DNA from: Nemertoderma westbladi
Lineage: Eukaryota > Xenacoelomorpha > Nemertodermatida > Nemertodermatidae
NCBI GenBank assembly: GCA_032718475.1
Contig: JAUCBJ010001555.1
Location: forward strand, 26,825-90,824
DNA length: 64,000 nucleotides
Direction of reading: 5' to 3'
Positions 30,454-41,431 of the stretch are shown one piece after another. A model generated the notes under the pieces. It saw only the letters and a program-made list of their open reading frames with translations, was not told where the DNA came from and did no database searches. The first letter of the stretch is position 1, and every line of letters begins with the position of its first letter. Both the position numbers and the translations under genes were made by a program.

Positions 30454-30518
30454 CCAAATACGACACTCTCAACAAGCATCTTAAAACTAAACAGACATTT
30501 TTTCTTTAATGGGGTGAT

Positions 30519-30894
30519 GGAGCCGTAAGGTAAGCCGTACGGTCGGAACCGTAAGGTAAGCCGTACGGTCGGAACCGTAAGGTAACCCGTACGGTCGGAG
30601 CCGTAAGGTAAGCCGTACGGTCGGAACCGTAAGGTAACCCGTACGGTCGGAGCCGTAAGGTAAGCCGTACGGTCGGAACCGTAAGGTAAGCCGTACGGTC
30701 GGAACCGTAAGGTAACCCGTACGGTCGGAACCGTAAGGTAACCCGTACGGTCGGAGCCGTAAGGTAAGCCGTACGGTCGGAACCGTAAGGTAACCCGTAC
30801 GGTCGGAGCCGTAAGGTAAGCCGTACGGTCGGAACCGTAAGGTAACCCGTACGGTCGGAGCCGTAAGGTAAGCCGTACGGTCGGAACCGTAAGG
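30519..30894. repeat. 26-bp minisatellite, about 14 copies in two alternating variants
   Basis: The unit is GGAACCGTAAGGTAAGCCGT followed by ACGGTC. Variants GGAGCC...AAGCC and GGAACC...AACCC largely alternate, so the effective repeat is a dimer in places. Each unit contains the self-complementary word CCGTACGG. Confidence 0.93.
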
Positions 30895-32753
30895 GTTACC
30901 CTAAAGACAATTTTACAATTTTATTTCACATTTCAACTATATTAGGATCATCTTCCAGTGAAATAAATGGTAACCCGAGAAAAATCAATTTGAGCGCCTC
31001 TCTTTCACAAAAAATGGGAGGGAACTTTCGTTGTATATGTATGAAATGTTATGTTATGAAATTATATGTTATGAAAATATGATATGACGGGACAATATTG
31101 GTAATTATAACTATCTATTATATCGATATAAAACAATGCGTTGTTGCTCTCCTACCCGGACCAGCGACCCAGACGAAAGGATTGAGTAAAATAACAAGGG
31201 CCGTCCATCATAAGGGAATAAATCTATTTGGATTTCTATTAGTTTTATTTTCAGTAAGGCATCTGTGATGAAAGATACTGTTACTTTATTTCACGCCGTG
31301 ATATATATAGCACCCGTGACATATAGCACCCCATAGCCAATCATTGAGTTACTTGGTTTCACGGCATATTTCACGCCGACTTGAAATGATTATTATTATG
31401 ATTAATAAGTAGATTTTTTAAAGCAATAATTTATGTTCTGTTTACATTCAGATTTTGTATTAATATCAAAAGGCTTGAATCATTTAATAATCCATGGCTC
31501 AATGCACTTATTCTAATTATGATTTTATTTTCCTATTCCTTTCCTATATCTAAGATCTATTGTATTGTAATGTAGCGTAGCCCTACTTGACTTCCATGAA
31601 AATAAAATAAATATATCTTATATCTATGGGACTTTTTATCTGCGGCCGGGTGAAATAGTGTAACTTGGAATATCCACATCCACTGAAGAATGGTATATGA
31701 AGGCAATTTAAAGGAATACATTTATTGTTTTAATTCTATATACATCCATTCTGATTACACAATGCCAGGCCCACAAACACCATTAGTTCTTAGTTCTGAA
31801 GATTCGGTTGGCCTCTTCAATTAAAGTGTAATAAGGTAGTTGACGAAATCACGAGCTTGCAACCTAACCGTCATATCGCCATTTTTATTATCAATTAAAT
31901 TGAGCGTGTATAATCAAAGTAGCTTCGCCCCCGCCTCTGAGTATAACTAGCAATGTAAATGTACCGGAGTTTGATTTCAATTAAAGAGACACTTGAAGAC
32001 TTCCATTATACTGTAAATTAATCATATAATAGAATATCAGTGGTGAATAATGTAACCTTGGATACTACCATAACTAATAGACACAGTTCGACTGACCTAG
32101 GGGATTGTCTGTGTTGGGATCAGTGGCATCAACACTTGAGAGGCCGTGGGACCCAAGTTATACCAACACCATACATACACGCGTTACACAGCCTCCGGTT
32201 CGATGTCGATTCAAGGACGTCTCGATTCCAACTGTGTTGGATTCGTTCTTCCATGATGGTCGTCAGTTGTTACGATTGTACGACGGTTTTTTTTTACATT
32301 TTAAATGAATAAATTATTTGAAAACAAGAACAATAAAACAGAATTCAGGGCCGAATCTATCCTGCGATGGCTTGTAAGTAAGTAGGCTCTAGTTGACTAA
32401 TTTTATGAAAGTCACTTTGGAATAATCTAGGCAGATCATGCGAGCTTATCTAAATATCATCCTTTCCTTTGTATTGAGATGAGAAGAGGGTTGGATAAAT
32501 GTTTTGTAATAAAAAACGACCAGTCCATTATTTTGAACTCTTCTAGGTCTAATTCAGTGAGGTACTGTAAACAACAGCATTATGCTCTAGGCTTACATCA
32601 ATGAAGAACATGATATTGTCAGTCTATGGCTCTCTGTTATTGGTTGAAGAAAAGGGTCTTGTTTTCACAATATGACTGCGGAAAATTTTCGCCCCCTTTG
32701 CCAATTCTCCCCCCCCCCCCCTCCAACAAAAAAACATAAAAAATAATATTTCA

Positions 32754-32848
32754 AAAATCGCCCCGTGGGCCTACACGCCTATGATTCTACCCAAAAATCG
32801 CCCCGTGGCGTGGGCCTACACGCCTATGATTCTACCCAAAAATCGCCA
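32754..32848. repeat. Tandem duplication of about 45 bp
   Basis: AAAAATCGCCCCGTGGGCCT and the following TACACGCCTATGATTCTACC occur twice in a row, the second with a 5 bp insertion (GGCGT). A third partial start (AAAAATCGCC) follows. Confidence 0.9.
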
Positions 32849-33151
32849 AGCTACATTGGTATCTATTATTGTAGAATGCCACATTTAATTTATCACAAAG
32901 CACAATGGAAATTAAACTTTATGCTGACATTAAACAATATTGTAGGTTTCTGTAAAATTCAAGAAACCAAAGGATTTATTAACGAAGCTTAGGCTTTATG
33001 AGTAACCCTATTACTTTCCACAGTTTCTAATGATTACATCAGTAGAACCTGGATAAATATTTCATAAAGACCGACTGGGGTGGGTTTCATGCAAATATAT
33101 TCTCGGCGAATTACTATGTTTAATTTAATGTTAATTTATCAAAAAAGGGAC

Positions 33152-33300
33152 AGGAGCAGGTTACATTGACACATTATTCTAACCAAAACATTAAACAGAA
33201 GTCAATAGAAAAGGTTGCAGTTTTATTATTGAGAGTAATCAGCGGTTATTTCCGTAGATTTTTCCCCTGGAGAGCCAGGGATGAATTTTGTTTGCGTCAA
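33152..33300 (+). repeat. Dispersed repeat family with GGAGCAGGTTACA, copy at 33.2 kb
   Basis: GGAGCAGGTTACA, then TAACCAAAACATTAAAC, then AGGTTGCAGTTTTATTATTG and CCCCTGGAGAG. The same order of words appears at 37650-37760. Shorter copies lie at 2722-2770 (minus), 39028-39075 and in both arms of the 40050 element. Confidence 0.7.
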
Positions 33301-34411
33301 AAGAGCCTTTTCTTTTACTGAAGCCTCCCTATCTGATAATGGGGGCGTTTCTCTTTAATGGCATAAGTTTAACACGGATCTTTAACTATCTTGTATTGGT
33401 GTTAGCTTTAGCTATAAACAAGTTGTCATTTTTGTACAATGGCAGTGTGATACTTGACAACTTGATTCTGCACCTCATTCATACCCCACGATACTGTTCG
33501 AGAACGCTATAGACACAAATACGATAATTGAACATGTAAAAATACAAAACCCATAGGCTTTTTGTTTAGGCTTTCTGTGAAATGGACGACTTTTTGCAGA
33601 AAGCCTAATTTATCATAAAAAACTGTTCACAGATATCTAAAGTTTTAATGGTATTCGAAGGTTACTTTTAATATGCACGTGGTGTGAACGAAAGGCCCTG
33701 AAAATAACAGAATACACACCTTTAAAATATTACAGAATATGCGATGTTGTGTTAGTAACCATGACGTTCTCACCTAGACCTGAATGTCCAACTTACTAAG
33801 TGGCGCTCAAAAAGAAACCCTAATTGAATGAATATATTAAGGAACCATTCAAAACAGTATAATAATCCTTCTGAAATACTTAAATAAAACCTTGTTGCTC
33901 TGTTTATCTAGAACAGGTTTTTATCGTTTATGTTGTCGGCTATTTCTTCACCAGTGATTATAATGTCGTGTGAATTTTACGACCCCATGTTGAACTGATG
34001 GGCTTTCATGTCTTTGTGTCTATTGATTAAGACGCACCTCCCCTCGGGCTATTGAGGTGCCTTTTGAGAAGTACAGGTTGGCCTGCTGGAGACCAGATGC
34101 AGCCTGAATGTAGTAAACTCATCAAACATCAGCATTGTCTGTTTGTACAGTATTCTTGTAGTGGGGCCAAAATGAAACGGAAATTCCGCCTTTACATGGG
34201 AATTTCGTGTCAGTACACCATGTTCTTTCGTCAGAAAACAAATGGTTTTTTTTAGTTTTAAGTAACCTTAATTAATACCCAACTTATTTCGTTGTCCTTG
34301 TTTAATCAATTACCTTTAATTTACATTTCTCTGGGTACAGAGGTACCTAAAAATAGTGTCAGTGAAGTGACGCAAAGTGAATCAAAGAGACTAAGTAAGC
34401 ATCACGGTTCA

Positions 34412-34514
34412 GAGGAGAAGGGAATTGTTTTAGAGGAGAATGCACTTGTTTTACAGGAGAAGGCACTTATTTTACAGGAGAAGGCACATATTTTACAGGA
34501 GAAGGCACTTGTTG
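34412..34514 (+). repeat. 21-bp minisatellite, 5 copies
   Basis: The unit is about GGAGAAGGCACTTATTTTACA. It reads as EKALILQ repeats in one frame. I regard it as non-coding because no other support for a gene is present. Confidence 0.85.
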
Positions 34515-35810
34515 TCTTACATTGAAATAGTATACCTTTTGTTACTTTTACCCCTTTATCAACAACGGCAATGGCTCACGTAACCCATTGATCACTCTAT
34601 CCGGATCTACCCTGCTATACTGTCACCTAAAGCTACCGATCACTGTAACCGCTGCGCTGGGTGGATCAGCACTGACAGGAGGGGCAGCACTGGCTGCTCA
34701 AGGACAGTGGAATTAAGAACTTGGAAAATGTCTGGATATCTCGGAGCGCCATTGTTTTTGGTGCTGTCTGGATTGCACATTAGTGTAAACCGATCATGGC
34801 AAGACCACTCATCAGGAACTGCATTGGTAAATGAAATCACTTCTCACTTACTAATTGAACCCCATTCATATACTGTAGTCACGTGTATCTCTCGAGTAGG
34901 GTGCTCATAACTGGATCTCGGACTAAAAACGATGATAACAAATATGTTTAATTCATAATTATTGAACGGATTTTAAGGTTTATAAAATATAACAAATACG
35001 AATAATTTAATATGCGGCGCACAGAGTATCTAAATTAACATGAACCACCAACATTGAAACTCATAAATTTATTATGAATATCGAAACAGGTGCTGCTAGC
35101 TATAATTAATGAAGTACCTACTAGTAATTAAATATTATTTAAACAATCAAATAAAAAAAATAGTAAAATCTAACATCATGGCATACCAACATGGCAAAAG
35201 GACTGCTCTCTTAAAAAATATATCTGAAAGCTTTCGAACTCTCATCGTTCAAAAAGGCAATAATGCTTATAATGCTTATTTCTATTATAAAAATATATTA
35301 TTATGGGATCTTATGAGTTCTTTTCACTCAGTGTGTACTTTGTACTGTACCATGCCGGTATGTTATTTGTACTATACCTGAATGCTGAACCTGGTACTGG
35401 TACTATACTGCGCACTGCGCAGTCAATAAATTCAACTAAACTAAACTAATTTATTATTCCGGCTCTGTATCGTATTTTTTAGCCGCTTGAATTATTTTTT
35501 GAACGAATTTCAATGAGCTAATCAGTTGTACCTGGTTTTCTTAAATATAAATTTAGGACTCACGTACACCATTTGGTGGAGAGTAGATCTATTTAGTTAA
35601 TTGAAGGAACGGAATAAATAAATTGATTAAATGGTTGTGAATTGTTGAATAAGTTTGCGCAGTTATTTGTACTGTACCAGGAACTTCTACCATCTACCAG
35701 TGAACCCACTTAAATATAAATTGGAAAAATTGTACATTTTTACTGGGAACACTCCTTACTGCAAAATTTAGAAATAAAGGTAAATAAAAATAAATAGAAA
35801 TTAATAAGTC

Positions 35811-36590
35811 TTACAAAGAATTCCAGGGCATATAGTAAGGTGAAATAGTTGTCGGTTGGGCTTGATTCGATTGTTCACTAGCTAGTATATTAACTGGACT
35901 GGTTGACTGCTCTACTACTTTGGGTCTAACAACAATGGGAGTCGTTGATTGGTTGACCTGGTCGTTCCTGACCATCTCACTTGGTGGAACCATTGCTGGT
36001 ATAGGTATCTCACAACGGTTCTTTTTCGCTGGCGATTTCAAGGAAACCAACTTCGGTTCGTCTTTCCCTTCTAGGAGGTCGCTCATAAATGATATATAAA
36101 TGACGGCGAGTTTAAGTGTTTGAATGCGACTGATGGATTTCTCGTGGTGGAAAATGGGAACTTTAGTTCTGAGTTGATCGAATGCCTCATTCAAACTGAA
36201 CATTCGTTTCCTTTCACGGAGATTAGCGGCTGTTCGTTGTATTGGGGTTGTAACGCGGCGACGTTTCCTTTTCGTCGTTATTGGGAAGTTGGAGGGAAGA
36301 ACCGGAGGCGGGAAAGACATTAACGACGGGTCTCGGAAACAGGCATACCCGTTGCTAGGGTAACCAGGTGGTGGGAGCATTGCATCGCTGTAGGAAGACC
36401 ATGGTTGCTGATAGGCGCCGATCGGTCCACAAATGTTGTTATTATGATTTACCATCGCCGAGTTATCCACATTCAGACTATTTTCAACCATAGTTACCGT
36501 GGTGTTATATGTATATTGGAAGTTGTTGTTGTTTGTAGTATTGTATACAAGATCAGGGTTAGCATTAAACTCTTCCATAGTGTATGACAT
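35811..36590 (-). CDS. FERD3L: Fer3-like (FERD3L/Nato3 family) bHLH transcription factor
   Basis: Single-exon frame of 259 residues. The N-terminal half is Asn/Pro-rich. The bHLH domain spans about residues 107-170: basic region [23 protein letters not shown], helix 1 [16 protein letters not shown], loop [10 protein letters not shown], helix 2 [18 protein letters not shown]. The pairing of MF-LNEAFD-LR-KVP with YISFM-LL fits Fer3 better than PTF1A. The basic-region Glu (RERKR) that contacts E-box DNA is present. Family members are neural or endodermal regulators that bind DNA as dimers with E proteins in the nucleus. The C-terminal third is Ser/Thr/Pro-rich and unrecognised. Substitutions such as [10 protein letters not shown] for the usual LSRIETLRLA suggest a divergent paralogue. 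Confidence 0.8.
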   Translation of the reverse strand: MSYTMEEFNANPDLVYNTTNNNNFQYTYNTTVTMVENSLNVDNSAMVNHNNNICGPIGAYQQPWSSYSDAMLPPPGYPSNGYACFRDPSLMSFPPPVLPSNFPITTKRKRRRVTTPIQRTAANLRERKRMFSLNEAFDQLRTKVPIFHHEKSISRIQTLKLAVIYISFMSDLLEGKDEPKLVSLKSPAKKNRCEIPIPAMVPPSEMVRNDQVNQSTTPIVVRPKVVEQSTSPVNILASEQSNQAQPTTISPYYMPWNSL

Positions 36591-36684
36591 TTAGGTTGTG
36601 TCTGATCTTTCTGTTTCTTTGCAAAAAAACTATTTACTAAGATTGTTAATAATAAATTAATGCTATATCTCGCAAAAGACTCAT

Positions 36685-36697
36685 TTTTTATATAAAT
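36685..36697 (-). promoter_or_regulatory. TATA-like box upstream of the bHLH ATG
   Basis: The minus strand reads TTATATAAAAAAT about 95-107 bp before the ATG at 36590. That would place transcription start near 36660 with a short leader. Confidence 0.4.
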
Positions 36698-36918
36698 TAA
36701 CTCACTATGTTTTAATTTATTTATGTCGTTATTGGACGACAATAGTTAGGCTGATCGGGCTATTCAAGCATCAGCTTCGCCATTGGCTAGTTAGAAATGA
36801 TTTATTGCATTACCATAACTGACTGAAGGTTGGTTGGCTGTTTGGCATACTGTGTGTACAATTGGGGCCCTTTGTTGTTTGTACTGGATGCACTGAACTC
36901 ATGTGCTGCGTGGTGCGT

Positions 36919-36928
36919 CACATATGTG
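36919..36928. promoter_or_regulatory. Palindromic E-box CACATATGTG
   Basis: CATATG is a bHLH-type site, here in a 10-bp palindrome about 330 bp upstream of the bHLH gene. Autoregulation is conceivable but unsupported beyond position. Confidence 0.25.
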
Positions 36929-37575
36929 TATGATAATTCTTTATTTTGACTTTCCCCTTCCATTTTCCCCAATTCACACTTCCGGCGGCGGCAACTGGAA
37001 CCTGGCTTCTACTGCGGGAGTCCTGCTTTACGGTTAACAGCCAAGATCGGGTTCCATCTACGGTGTCTACTTTTAGAGTTTAGTTTATCAATAATTAAGA
37101 AAAGTTTTATTCGGCCGCTAGGCCAGGGATTACCCACAAAGTCTGACGACCTACTTCCAGCGCAATCAGTCACCCTAAAAATATAGTCTCCAGAAGATAT
37201 AATTGGTACTCACTTAGTTACCATGTAGGGAAGTATGCGAGGCAGAGAGCAAGTCAGTTTCCAGCGAACTTTTCCGTAGTTCCACCAACGTGAAACTCCC
37301 CTTTCTTTACCAACAAGGCGAGTTTGTAACTTTCCTGCATACTCCATCATATTTCTCGTTACAAATTGCTCCACTAATTCACCACTCCCACTCCCTATTC
37401 TTATACGCCACAGTGCCCACAGTAATGTATATCATGTAATAAATATAAAATAAACCAGTATACCTACTTGTCTTTGAGTTTCTTCATCTTATTTAAGTAT
37501 CATTGTTCACCTGTATTCTGACCACGAGGTTGTGGGCGGTCTACCTGGGTCCGAAGTCCAACCGAAACTGAGACA

Positions 37576-37796
37576 GGGGGGGGGGGGGGGGGGGGGGGGC
37601 TGGACGCATATCCCAACTTGGCAAATTAATATCCGCCTCAATTTAGGGAAAGGAGCAGGTTACAGTGGCGCGATATTTTAACCAAAACAATAAACTAAAA
37701 ACAATAGAATAGGTTACAGTTTTATTTTTGGAAGTAATTTCCCCTGGAGAGGGGTACATTTTTATTGCGCCGAGTCCACCCCCCCCCCCCCCCCCC
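37576..37796. other. G24 and C18 homopolymers bounding a 180-bp segment
   Basis: 24 consecutive G (37576-37599) and 18 C (37779-37796) can pair. The adjoining inner words CTGGAC and GTCCAC are also complementary. The segment between holds one copy of the GGAGCAGGTTACA repeat family. Confidence 0.8.
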
Positions 37797-40049
37797 TGCC
37801 GAAACTACTTCATGTAGCATAAACCTCTTTCAACTGTAACGGGAATGTGTTTCCTATAGAGATAATGGCTTATGATCGATAGACTGGAAAGGGGCGTCAA
37901 AGCAGTTTAAAGTCTACGCCCCATGTGCCTTAATCTAATCCATATTAATCCTGTTATTATGCGTCACTAAGTTATATTCTTAAATTTCATTGAAAGAACC
38001 GATTCTGAATTACAAAGGGGTACATAAAAATAAAATACCCTGTCTAATTTGGTATAACTTTACTCTCCACCAACACAGTTTAGCTCCAATAGGTGATAGA
38101 ATTGAGAGTTTAAGACGCCATTACGTTGGGGCTGATTTAATCAAGTCCTACGGCTATGAATTAATCACTATCAACCGATTGCTTCGCTTTTCAAGAGAAA
38201 CCTGGCCCCTGGCAACAACGTCATTCCCGACATTTTATGTGTTGCGCAGCAACATACTCAGTATACAATTCAATGAGGGGCATTACAATGCAGGTTATTG
38301 CTGTAGGACACTTATATTATTTTGTTGAAAGGTTATGTATGTTTATTGCTGCAGCGCAGCAGCTTTGAAAGTGTCCGGATACTCCGAACGAGACAAGCCT
38401 ATAGTGCTGAGAATGCACTGAGAGGTTCACACTTCGCATCAATTGCAATACCGCCCAAAATTCCGCAAAAATTATTACATTAGACCGCCATGACTTGGGG
38501 TTAAGGTTATGTAACACTTTTCATCATGATTTATGGCAAAAACAAACAAACATAATACATATTTTATCTAAAAAATAAACATTTTCTCATGTATATTTTG
38601 TATAAAAGTACGGATTTCTCTCATTTCAAGCTTTTGCAGATTTACCATTGTTGCCTGTTCTTCAAAAGCTTGAAATGTATTATATTCGCACGCGCCGGCC
38701 CATTATCATCAAGCAGAAACGTGATTGGCGCAAATTTGTGGTGCTGCTTCCCAGTGGATAGTTACTGGTATCTCTTTGTTTCATTGTACTTTCCATCTCC
38801 CTTTGGGAATTCAATCTCTAAATGACATCTCTTGTATTGGCCTCCTGATAATGCCTCCCTTCGTGAGGCGAATTATCAATTAACATTAATGTTTCTGCTA
38901 ATATTGCTTCTTTCCGAAACTTTTTATTCGAGAACCATTACTTTATGTTCTGCGTCGTTCTCATTAGGTCCTGCTGCATCAGTAGGTCCTTTGGTGTGGT
39001 GTCATGTCCTGGTGTCGTTAAGAGATAAGGTTACAGCAGTGCACAGTATTAACATGTTATTCTAACCAAAACAATAGTAGTAACGAAAGTCAATAGCACT
39101 TAATCAGCTGTAAATAGAAATGAAACCTGCTGTATTACGCAGGACCAAACGATGTAGGACCTAATGACGCAATACCCCCCTGCTTAGTGCTGCTATAGTG
39201 GGGGAGCTATAGTGACACAGTCTACATAGCATTCATAGCAAACGTTCAAACTAAACGTTCAAATAAACGGACATATTTTTGATGAGAAACTTCCATTGTA
39301 TTAAATTGAAGGGGTTGCTTGTTTCTATTGTCTAGTCACAAAAGCCACCAACACCGGGACCCATGATTAAGTAGTTACTGGCGCCATTGTAGTAGGTGTG
39401 TATATCTACCGTGCTAACCGGTCATACATGAACAGAAGCAGAATGATTGGTTCAGAACGCCGTTCCTTGTACGTCACTGTCACTAAAAATCGTTGTTGTT
39501 CCCAGGAAAGTCCTTCTTCTCTTACAATCTCCGATCATATTGATCCGTCAATTACTTTGCATTCAACCACGGCAGTGGTGATGGTAATGGTTTTATGATT
39601 AGAAAATCTATGAATAATAATAATTAGAGTTTATTGCCTGGTATATAAATGTAAAGCCATGACCTACTATAGATAGGATGTAGGTCATGGTAAAGCGATA
39701 TTATTTACTGGGGATACTTTATTAACAGTGTGTCGTGTGTAGCGAAGTTAATAAAGGATCAGGAGCATGACAATTATAGAAAAAGGCATTAAGAATATTC
39801 CTAAATTAATTATTGGTATTGGTATTGATTGGTACTGCTACTTTATTTTCGTTTCTACTGTGTTCTAGGTAAGTACTCCTCACGCCCTATCTTTTTTTTT
39901 TTATAAAATAGCAAGTTTTCCAGTTTTTTTTCATTCGAAAAATTTGTTTTGTATTCATTTGATTTGTATTTACTATTAAGTGCCTGTAATAAAAAAAATC
40001 AGAATAATGGGTATTGGCTTGGTTAGTGACTAGGTATCGCAAAGTGATG
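37797..40049. other. Non-coding region
   Basis: No supported gene. There are two perfect hairpins: CATTTCAAGCTTTT / AAAAGCTTGAAATG (38622-38677) and CCATGACCTAC / GTAGGTCATGG (39657-39690). A copy of the GGTTACA...CCAAAACAATA repeat lies at 39028-39075. Confidence 0.5.
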
Positions 40050-40435
40050 GGGTGACTACAAAACAAAGACCCAAATAATAAAGACCTGCATAATATTGTA
40101 AGATGTAGTAACATTCGTTTATTGTTTTTGTTCCCCCAACACGCCTCTGTAAGCTGCTCCTTTACTAACCTGCTCCTTTAAATAGCAATGACACCTAACG
40201 ATCTTTGGAAGTTGGGACCTGTACAAAACAAAGATGTAAAGTCGAGTTACGTTACGTAACGCAACTTTACGTCCCAAAGAGAGTTGGGTCCCATTGCCAT
40301 AGAGCGTTAGGTCCCATAGCCATTTAAAGGAGCAGGTTAGTAAATAAGAAGGTTACAGAGGTGTGTTGGGGGAACCAAAACAATGTTAACACTTGTGTTT
40401 TGTACAGGTCTTTAGTCTTTGTTTTGTAGTCACCC
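40050..40435. mobile_element. Fold-back MITE with 9-bp target duplication (Mutator-like)
   Basis: Ends GGGTGACTACAAAACAAAGAC and GTCTTTGTTTTGTAGTCACCC are exact inverses. The pairing continues for about 150 bp per arm, with gaps. AAAGTGATG occurs on both sides (40041-40049, 40436-40444). A 9-bp duplication with GG ends is usual for Mutator-like elements. 386 bp, non-coding. Confidence 0.85.
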
Positions 40436-41073
40436 AAAGTGATGGTATGTATTATGTTGATGCATTCCTGGGCTACAACTTGGTTGAAGGCGATTCCTTA
40501 AAGTCTAGCGAGTTTTAAGTACATTTGTAAAGGTCATCTTAGGTCAAAGGTCAAGTTGTAATTGCTCATTTAAATAAAGCAATTCCAATTTCATAAATAG
40601 TTAACGGAAACCCATCTTCATTAATCTATAGTCGTATATATATAGTATAAAATCTTTAAATAAACAGAGCCAGTTAAAATGAATATACAACAATGTCGAC
40701 ATTATTGTATTTCCCCTTCCCGTTTCTGTTGTTGTAAACTTTTTAATGGTTTGACCTACGGCCTCAAGTTGAGTCTCGTTTCGGAACAACTAAAGCATAA
40801 GCTTCGCAATAAAATGTAGTTACAATGTCTATCTGGTGTAATAAAGGTCTGCATGTAATTCAGTTTGTCTTTTGTGACCTTTTACTTGTATATGAGAGTT
40901 GAAGTAACGTAGAGGAACAGTTTTATATTTGTAATAAACATAATTTATTGTGATCAATATAAAACATTTAGCATTAAGACGTAGCCAATTGGGAGCCACC
41001 AATAATACATCAATGATTGCTCATGTTTGCAATTATTATGGTTCATACCAACATTTATCTGCATGTTATCATA
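40436..41073. other. Non-coding spacer between MITEs
   Basis: About 640 bp with no recognised feature; short frames on the minus strand lack motifs. Confidence 0.4.
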
Positions 41074-41310
41074 ATAGGGCTGGTGCGCGAAAAATTGTGG
41101 GGCTAGAAACATTCGAATAAGGGGTAACAATGTGCTCTGAATCGAATGGAGGGGTGTGTTTTTTGTAAAAACACGAGGAAACGGTCTAAATGGCGGGTTT
41201 AAGTAAGAGCGGGAAGCCAATTTTGAAAATCGGCTGTGATTGGATGCTACATATTTGACGTCATTACGCAGTGCATTACGCTGTGCAATTTTTTCGCGCA
41301 CCAACCCTAT
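41074..41310. mobile_element. MITE with TA target duplication (Tc1/mariner-like)
   Basis: Ends ATAGGGCTGGTGCGCGAAAA and its near-exact inverse (TTTTCGCGCACCAACCCTAT), flanked by TA (41072-41073, 41311-41312). 237 bp, no coding capacity. Confidence 0.75.
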
Positions 41311-41431
41311 TATATGTCATAGGGTCAACTCAAAAAAATGTTGCAGACTATCGAGCTGTTTAAACAACATCATGGAAGGCAAGCATCGTGTGTTGCCTGT
41401 CGATTTGTGGGTTTATAGCGAATGTTTATAG

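Larger units (their letters stand above)
30895..35810. other. Non-coding region downstream of the bHLH gene
   Basis: About 4.9 kb, mostly AT-rich. I found no frame with recognisable motifs; short frames near 32040 and 34640-34900 have no identifiable domain. Contents listed separately: a tandem duplication at 32754, a dispersed repeat at 33152 and a 21-bp minisatellite at 34412. A run of 14 C lies near 32709. At 35398 a 17-bp palindrome, ACTGCGCA-C-TGCGCAGT, is visible. Confidence 0.5.
36591..37575. other. Upstream flank of the bHLH gene
   Basis: Non-coding. It contains the TATA-like and CATATG sites listed separately. GC rises near 36970-37090, a possible proximal regulatory stretch. No exon was recognised. 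Confidence 0.4.

Noticed and set aside
34640-34910. Overlapping short frames on both strands near 34.7 kb as a possible exon
   Set aside because: No motif, no consistent splice sites and no partner exon could be found.
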